This document shows positions 53,601-62,600 of a DNA stretch of 64,000 nucleotides, piece after piece (position 1 is the first letter of the stretch; each line of letters opens with the position of its first letter). Origin of the DNA: Caprimulgus europaeus (taxonomy: Eukaryota; Chordata; Aves; Caprimulgiformes; Caprimulgidae); the NCBI GenBank assembly GCA_907165065.1, contig OU015530.1, forward strand, positions 49,062,465 to 49,126,464, given 5' to 3'. Position numbers and translations under genes: made by a program. The notes beneath the pieces are model-generated. The model was not told the origin of the DNA. It did no database searches and saw only the letters and a list, made by a program, of their open reading frames with translations.

Positions 53601-56600
53601 TTTTTCCCACTTTATTCTATGTTGTCATGTCATAATTAATTAACCTAGTGAAATTGCTTCATTGCATGACATTAACCCTTCCTGTGTTCATTCTCTCCTC
53701 ACTTAAAAGCATAATCCTTTAGAATTTAACCCTGATGGCTTGAAGAAGGCTGCTGTTCAGAAAGCCCTAAAGGTAAAACTAATATAGTTGTCCATTTAAG
53801 GTCACAAAAGTAACTGGAAATGCACCAATGCCTGCAAGACGTCGCTTTCAACAGTGGATGGCTTTTCAGTTGCCAGATATCTATTTAGTGCAATTCCATT
53901 TTTCTTAAATTTGGTTTCAAGAAGCAGTCAAGATATTGGTAAAATACTAGGAACTGTGGTAATTTGGATTTTAGATCAGCTGAGTGGAGTGTAGACCGCT
54001 TTAGAAGAAACAGAAGTCCTGAGAACTAATTTGAAGTAGTAACTAAAGAACAAAGCTGACATGAAAGCTAAAACATCTTGTATATACTGAGTGATACTGT
54101 ATTGGTCAACTCGGAGTGACTAACCACTTTCAATCTCTGACGTGATTTGAAATAATCTTGTTTCTGCTAGATATTTTTAGAAGGCTTTACATCTTTTCCA
54201 TAAATGCTAAGTAAATTTAGCCCAGCTTTTTGATACGGAAGGTATAGATTTGAGGAGTAAGCTTGGAAGACATAAGCCAAGTTCTCAGCTGGAAGAACTT
54301 GGACAAGAGGCAATCCCTAATAGACTGTCAACAGCAGATCTGTCAGTGGCAGGTGTTAGAGGTGCGCTCTATATGTGTGTACATATTGCTGCCTATTTAG
54401 CGTGAAATAAGTTTATTTATCTTTACATAGCAACGTAAGCAAAAGTGTCTTTTTGTCAACTTCTATAGTTTCATCATTTATGAAGAAAAGGGAGTTTCAG
54501 GCACCTTTTTATGGACAAAGAAAAAATGAAACAAATTTCACCTACAATTTTTAAACACTATCAGTTGGAGTGCAATTTGACTTTATGTTCCTTAAGCCTT
54601 TGTATTCTGTTGTCTTTGATGAGAGCTAAGTATTTTTGATTAGAAATCATGAAAAAAAGAAATGCAGCGTTCATCCAAGAAAGGAGTGCTTTGTTAGCAG
54701 CTTTTTTCTAAAGGAAAGTATGTTTACAAGCAGAGTGTCACATGAAAGTCAAGTAATATTAGTGGAAGTATGATTTCCAAAATATGAGTACCTAAAATAT
54801 ACACATTCTTAATTTAAAAATATATAATATTTTAATCAACTGGTTCTAATTGTGACCTTACATACATTAAGTAGATTTTAACTAACTTTTTGTTTACATA
54901 CCTGATCTGTACAATTTTTTACATGGTAGAATTCGAGGTATATTATTAACCATGTATACTATATTTTCTAGGCCTTTTAAACTGCATTAACACCTGCTTG
55001 AGATGATTAACTTTCATGTCTAACTTTTCTTTCTGACTTAAATTTTTGTTAGGTTAATTTAAAATTTGTGAAAGAAACATGTAGTTGGGAATGTTCCTTT
55101 GTGTATATAATTTGTTTCTAAACTGATGTTTATTTTCACAGTTTGATGTAATGCTATACACCTGGTGAGCAAGGCTCAGATGGTTGATTCTCTAATAAAG
55201 AGTATTTGGTAAACTGTAGAAATATACATCAGGTACATTATAGTGCATCATCTTTCTCCCCAAACTAAGAAGGGGGGAATATCCATGTTCTGATATTACA
55301 TCCAGTTTAATAATACTACTGCAATGTAAATAAAGAAAGCTTCCTGAGTTTGCGCTTTTCCATATCTCCCATCTGCATGCAATATTCATTTTGCAGTTTT
55401 AACTCTGCTTCATTAGGTTTGGGTGTTTTAATGCTCATTAAAGGATAAGAATTTGCACATTGCCAGTTTCATTTGAAGAAAATGGAAAGGCATCTAAAAC
55501 TCCAGCTTATTTGTAGCATTTTGCTTCAGCGTATTTAGGATGGCTGGATGCCTTCCTGTTAATGTGCTCACAAGTTACTAGCCAGTCTGCCAAATAAAAT
55601 ACTGAGAATAATAGATACACATATAGTAGAATACATATGATTTGGTTTTTTAAGATGCAAAAATTTAAGTTTCAGAGAAGAGTGGTTTTGCTTTATTCTG
55701 AAGGCAAAGTTTTTACTTTTTCTTTACCAGTCAGGAAAGAAAATAAACAGCAATCCCAACCCACTTGTTTTGCTGTCAGTTGGACACAAGGCACAGGAAA
55801 GTAAGGTAAGTTTCTACTCTTTATACTTTGCAAACATTTGGTGGCTCTGTGTGCTTGGCATTGGCTATCAAGCCATTGAGTGTATCCACTGCACTAAAAG
55901 TTACCACTGGAACTGGAATAGCACACAAGAAGCCAAGGATTGAATGGGTGCTTACTCAATTTAAACTATCTGTGAGCAGAGACCAGGTTTTAAATTATTT
56001 GTAGATGTCCTTCCACAGTAGGTTCTGATCTGCAGCTGGGATTCCTGCAGTAATGATTATATAAATAACAATGTGGGCAAACAGCAGGCTCAAAATACTG
56101 ATCAAGATTTGAAAATTACAGAGTTATAGAAATGCCCAGGTCAAAAGGGAACACTGAAGATCATCTGCTTGAACCTTCTGTTTAATGTAGGGCCCTAGAT
56201 TAGCCAAAGTGCTGTGTAGCTCTCGGGAGCTCTTAGTTTAGCCAGGCTGCTTTGTTGTTATGTCTGGTGCTTTTTCTGCTGGGAGGTGTGGACCACTTCT
56301 GTGCCTTGAGAAGGCTGTCCTCTAGCACTCCTGAGCTCCTTTGCCTCCCAGAAGGAATCACTCGTGGAACCGCTTTTAACAGTTGAAATCTGAAGTCCAA
56401 GGCTTTTATTCTGCTGTTTTGTTTTCCTCATACCCCTTAGGATCTTAAGCTCTGTGACCTTATAGTCACTATAGCCAAGGCTGCTTTTGATAGTGACATC
56501 TGCAAACCAATAAATATTTCTCATTTACAAGTAGTAGATTGAGAAGAACACCCTCCAACGTTTGAGAACAATGGTAACACAACAATGTGTGTTTTGCTAG

Positions 56601-59600
56601 CACAAACTCTTAAATTGCTTGTACAACCCTGTGCTGCTTTCCTAGGAAACACTAGAGTGGTTGTGTGTCTCAGTGAGAACTTGGTTCAGCAGACCTGAAA
56701 CAGCTTTGAGTCATCTGAAGAAGGCATCATCCATCTCTTTTTCCTAATTGGATGGTCAGTAACAGATGCCTGTCATGAGGTTGATCTTGATGGTGATCCC
56801 TCGGATTTTGACCCAAGGCATTCAACATAACTGTCTTCTTGTCCATAACTAACCTCTGTGGGTTCAAACAGCTTTTTTAAATAAAATAGCAACAGTGAAG
56901 TGGTACGTAGATAGGTAGAAATTATGCAATATGGATGTGTTTTCGTTTTGTTTTTGTTTTAAAGTAAAAGTGTCAGTGAGCTAAAAGGAGAGGACCTCTA
57001 ATTTGACTTCTTAATATCCTGTCAAAAATTGTCACAAAGCCTAAACTAGATCTTATGTACAGTCTTAATTTTGATACTTATTAAAGAACAGAGATAGAAA
57101 TTTAAGTCCTTTGTTCCTGAAAATAGCTTTTTTTACAAGCGCTTTTTTCTCTCTTCCCCACCAAATTACTGGCTTGCTGAAAGTAGTGAGATTTGACAGT
57201 GAAATCTTCCACAGTGCTACTTGGAGATTATGAGGAAAAATACCTGTTTCTAGGAGTTTCATTGAGTTAGTTCAGCCAGTCTGAAGACCTTGCATTTGTT
57301 CATAGACTGGTGTGAAGTAGATGTTCTTTAGCAGGAGTTTTACTTTCCATACAGCAACTTGAATGCAAAACATATTCTATTACATGTCCACTGTATAATT
57401 TTATATGTGGTATTATATATGCCTCAGGTAGATCCCACTTGCCCTTTATTTAAATATGTCAGATTTCCAACATTAATTTTGCAAAGCCAAAATGAAAAAT
57501 ATACTTCACTCTTGACACCAGACAAAAATGTTTTATAATCTGTATGCTTCCTGTCCTCTAACTTTAGATTCGATACAAGACAAATGAACCAGTATGGGAG
57601 GAAAACTTTACTTTCTTTGTACACAATCCCAAAAGACAAGATCTTGAAGTTGAGGTATGTTGTACCATTCTCTTTAGATACTTTTCTAAGACATTTCATT
57701 AGTATTATTGAGACACTACAGGCTGTTATGAAATGAAACTGAATATATTGTGAATTTATACTTAATTATACTTAAAAGTGTTTTTTAAGACCAGGCTATG
57801 AAATGTTTATTTGCATTTACTACTAAAAGAAAGAAAGACTATAACCAGTGTCTCACCAGAAGAATAGGGGGAAAAAAAAAAAAGTGTTTCCTCTCTCATC
57901 CCAAGAAAGGCTTTGCTTTATCCCAATACTGTATCCCTTTACACTGCTGAAATGTCATTTACATAGTCCAAAGAGACTAAAGGGTAAATTAGTACTGTCC
58001 TAGTTACTATTCCTCTAACAGAACTCATTTTCACACAGACCATTGGGAAATCATATTGTTAGTTGATCAAGGGTCAGGTAGATGTAGATGTAGTGGTTAG
58101 TTTTCTGTCTCGCTTTTGTTGTAGAAGATAGGGATGAAGAAACTAGGCACTCAGTATATTTGCTATTTCCTTCTTCAATGTAAGGTAATCTTATGATCAG
58201 GGAAATTTGGTTGAAGAACAAGCTCCATTTGATATTGTTTGGATTTTTTTAAAATAAAACTGTAATTTCCTTTTCTTTCTCTGAATTCTTACAAAGCAGA
58301 TGATACAAAATGACTTAGCTTCTGTGTTCCTTCAGGTGAGAGACGAACAGCACCAGTGTTCTTTGGGTAACTTCAAACTGCCTCTAAGCCAGTTGCTGGA
58401 GAGTGAAAATTTAACTATGCATCAGCGGTTCCACCTGAGCAACTCTGGTCCAAACAGCACTATAAACATGAAGATTGCACTCAGGGTACTCTAAAACTTT
58501 TCCCATTGTAAATATTTGAAAGCATATTTAAGACTATTGTGGCTTCTGGTCTTCTGCCTTTATGGATAAGATAGTACATTTCCGTGGGTGTCACAATGCC
58601 AAGTGTCCTTAGTTGCAGCAGTGCTATCAAGTACACAAAGATAACCTCTGATTTAAATACATTCTATTTCAAAACCAGAAAATTCTCCAAACAATACAGT
58701 AATCAGCTGCATTAATGAAGACAGAGGTTCCCTGTGGTTTTAGCTTCAGGAATCACGTTTGGAATCTGAACTCCTTCAAGTCTCTTATGACTCAGTAAGG
58801 TACAGATCAGTGAAATCACCTGTATCCTGTGGAAATGGAATTGAGGTCATGATCGTTTAAAGGGAAAGGAAGTACCTTCATAGTATCAGAAAAAATCAGA
58901 ACAACTTTCAAGCATAGTGGGGTTTTGAAAATGAAAATTGCATACCTGAAAGTTGGTTTGTCTTTTTCCCCAGCTAAATTATTTGGTTTAATAAGGTAGC
59001 ATATCTCTTTGCAAACACTGTCAAACTTCTGTTAACTTGTGTTATTTGTTCTTTTCTAAAGCACTTTCTTGCTTACTTGTCATTAATAAATGAAAATAAC
59101 CTATAAAAGAGAAAGTAAGAATAATGAGAGAGAATAATTTGTGATGTAGGATTAAATTTCAAAATATTAGAAGAAAAAAATTATAGACTAGCTTTCCAGG
59201 TGGCTAGAGCTGCAAAGTAAGTAGCACTTGCACCAGAAGTATGTGGAGCATGGAAATGGCATAATGAGGAGAATAATTGTAAGTGAATGGAGAATTGTGC
59301 TGTAGTTACTGTAGTTGCCACAAAGAAGATGGAATTGTGTGTTGCTCTGCAAAAGCTGACTGTAGACTGAATGAGTGTAAGTGTGAATATTTTGGTCCTG
59401 CATTAGTGTCTGAACTTAACTTGTCACCAACCAGTACACTCGTAGAAACAAATTTGTTCCTGCTTTTTATACTGGAGAATAGTAATGTTATATGTATTTT
59501 TACTGTACTAGGTCCTTTCTCTTGAAAAGCAATCAAGATCTCCAGATCACCAACACTCAGCCCAAGTGAAAAGGCCGTCTCTTTCCAAAGATGCAAGAAA

Positions 59601-62600
59601 ATCATCTTTTAAGCCTCAGGTTCCTGTCTCACCACCACCTGATTCAAGCAAACCTGTTCCAGCTTCCCCAGTGACTGATAGTGATAAAAAGACTGACATA
59701 GCTGAAAAAAGTCAGCCTCCCAATGCCAGCCCTCAGTGGCCAACAGATCTCAGCCGAAGTTCCTCCAGTCTTCATGCGTCTAACTTCTCTTATTCTCCCA
59801 GCCACCTCTCAGTCAAAGAGCCCACTCCTAGCATAGCCTCAGACATATCTCTGCCTATCGCCACGCAGGAGCTACGGCAAAGACTGCGACAGCTTGAAAA
59901 GTATGGTGTTAATTACTTGGTTTTGCAATACCTCTAAGTTGTTTTATAAAAAATGTCATCAGTGCAGCCAAAGAAAGAATGCTTAGTTTGCCTTGCAGTA
60001 ATATTTTTTTGCTGTTGGAGTTTGAGCCTGGCGTTTGAAAATCAGTCATTGTGGTTTTCTGCTTCCTCCTGGTATCTCAGTTAGATTCTGCAATTAGAAG
60101 TTACCTTATCATTGCAATGATCTGCATGATAAAGTCCACCTCATTCTCAGAGCTACACTGTGTAGTGCTAAAAAGAGTGGGATGGCAAGAGGGAAGGATA
60201 TTTTTCAATACAACATTAATCACTTTCATGGCAATAGTTGCCTGTTTCACCACTGAATCCTATTAGCATTAATATTAAGCCAATTAAACTGAATGTAGCT
60301 GGTCTTTTTAAATTACTCAGAGGGATAGCTGACTATAAAGAATGTTAAATGAATAGTCAGTTACTATTCAATTAATGAGGATTGCTGCAGCCATGCTTTC
60401 TCAGATTCTCTAATTTTCTTTTACTTGCCTCAACGGGCAGCTATGCTTACCAGTAGAGATAGCTGAGCAGCCATTCTGCTCTGAATAGGAGAATGGAAAT
60501 CATTAATTCCCTATTCACGTGGCTCCTCTGTGAATCTAAGTAGAAAGATTTTAATTTTTTATTTGTAAGGGATTGAACTGATTCATCTTTTTCTCTATTA
60601 GAGTTCATAGAATCAATAGAGTAGTATAGGTTGGAAGAAACCTCTGGAGGTTGGTCAGCCCTCTTCTCAAAGCAAATCCCACTTCAAAGTTAGGTCAGGT
60701 TTCTTGGGCCATGTCCAAACGTTTTGAATATCTCCAAGGATGGAGATGCTGTAAACTTCCCCAGCAATTCCAGTGCTTAACCACTCTACTGTGAAAATGT
60801 TTTTTCTTTATTTCCAGTTGGAATTTATCTTTCTGAAACTTGAGTGCAGCCCCTTGTTCTTTTACTGTGCAGAGTCATGAGGACTCTGACTTAGTCTTCT
60901 CTATGATGTCTGTTTTAAGTAGTGAAAGACTGCAGCTGTATCTGCTGTTGGCTTTCTCTTCCATTTGTACAAACCCATTACTTTCACCATCTGCTTATGT
61001 GCTCCAGTCTCCTGTTTATCTTTATGGTCTTCTGCTGTCTTGTCTTCAGTTTGTCAGTCTCTTTTCTGGCCCAAAACTGGGTTAGACTTTGTTAATTATG
61101 AGAAATGTTGAAATACTGCTCCTTATTTCATACACAAATTTAATAACTTTCTCATTTGATAAGAGTGGTAAAGCTACACTAAGGTGGTCCTTTATTGTAG
61201 GCTCCATGTTTTCAGGTGCTCTGATTTTTGTGTTGTGGTTTTTATTTATTTATTATTTTAACTAAGAAAATACTGAACTGAAATGCTTCATTCTAGTTTT
61301 TAAAGTGAGTGATATGGGAATTTTAATGGAACATTCTGCAATCACTTTGCAGTAGCTATTCACAAAAGAGGCACACCTCTCCTTTGAGGTTAAGATATCC
61401 TTCAGGTGGCTGAGAAATGCTGAGCATGCCATGTACTGTCCTGTGTGACACGGAAAATAGTCACTTTAAAATGCTTATTTTAGTTTGTGTATAGAGATGA
61501 GGGAACTCTGCAAATATTGGCCATTCTTTAAAACAGAAATTCTTAATCATAATGCTTGCTTTTTATTGAAGCACGACCTGTATTGTAAGTGCAAATTGAT
61601 TCTAATCTTAGCATGTGCTACCAAAAAGTAAAACGGCTGTGTTTATACTGTGATTTGAGCTTTTAAGACACTAAGTGGGTTTAAGTATCACTATTTTAAG
61701 CCAAGCATATTTATATTTCTACGTTAGAGAATTGAAAAAAGAATGAGCCAATCTTCTTATTGGTTCCTGGCCATAGCTAAGAGTGGCCCATCACTGAGGT
61801 TTTCATTGCAGTTTGCACCAGTATTCTTTCTAATTTCCTAGATACTGCTTTAATGTTTGATTTAGGGTAAGCAAGTTCTTCACTGATCATCATTTCCAAA
61901 ATACTGAAGAGCAGCTGACCTCTAAACTGGCAAGAATACCTAACTTACTGGAGAGTAGAGCTGTTGGATGAGGAACTGAAGTACAAGAAACTGATGAAGA
62001 TGTGCTCAGGTTCTAACGTGTGCTCTCTTCTTTCACGTTGGTCTAGTGAAAAGTTAAATGGATAAGACATGATTTCTGGGAAAACTACTCAGCATATCTT
62101 TCAGTTAGGTCTTACTTTAAATATGGTTTTAAAAACTAAGCATACTGTTCTACTTTTTCTTGCAGTGGAACAACTCTGGGGCAGTCTCCATTAGGACAGA
62201 TTCAGCTAACGATTCGTCATAGTTCACAAAGAAACAAACTGATTGTGGTAGTGCATTCCTGCAGGTGAGCATAAAATCTAAAATTTCATTTCTGCACATA
62301 TTTCTTTGTAAACTTTGTCATATCTTGATTTATCTTTTTAAATCAGTTGTCTGGATGATCTTTGTTATTTTTAAAATAACATACTGATCGTAATTATGTG
62401 TAAATACAAAAACATACAGAGCTACACTCAGAATCACTAAAAACTTTGTTGAAGATTTTGCTGTGATTTTGTATTTGTCTACTATGGCTCTGTCAGATTT
62501 AAATTAAAATGGCATGTAGCTTTTTATCAGCAGTGTCTGAAAGCTATCTCTCAATAGCTGAATTTTTCATAGAATGACAAAAATGCATGATTTTTGGAAA

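Larger units (their letters stand above)
46385..53709 (+). other. ESYT2: ESYT2 intron, 7.3 kb, before the cassette exon
   Basis: It holds a MIR-like remnant (47965-48062), a GA run at 50100-50114, a GC-richer block open on both strands (50520-50880), an unexplained hydrophobic minus-strand frame (51900-52346), and two UGCAUG motifs (53088, 53663) near its 3' end. A long T/TG-rich stretch at 53512-53612 precedes the cassette exon. Confidence 0.88.
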
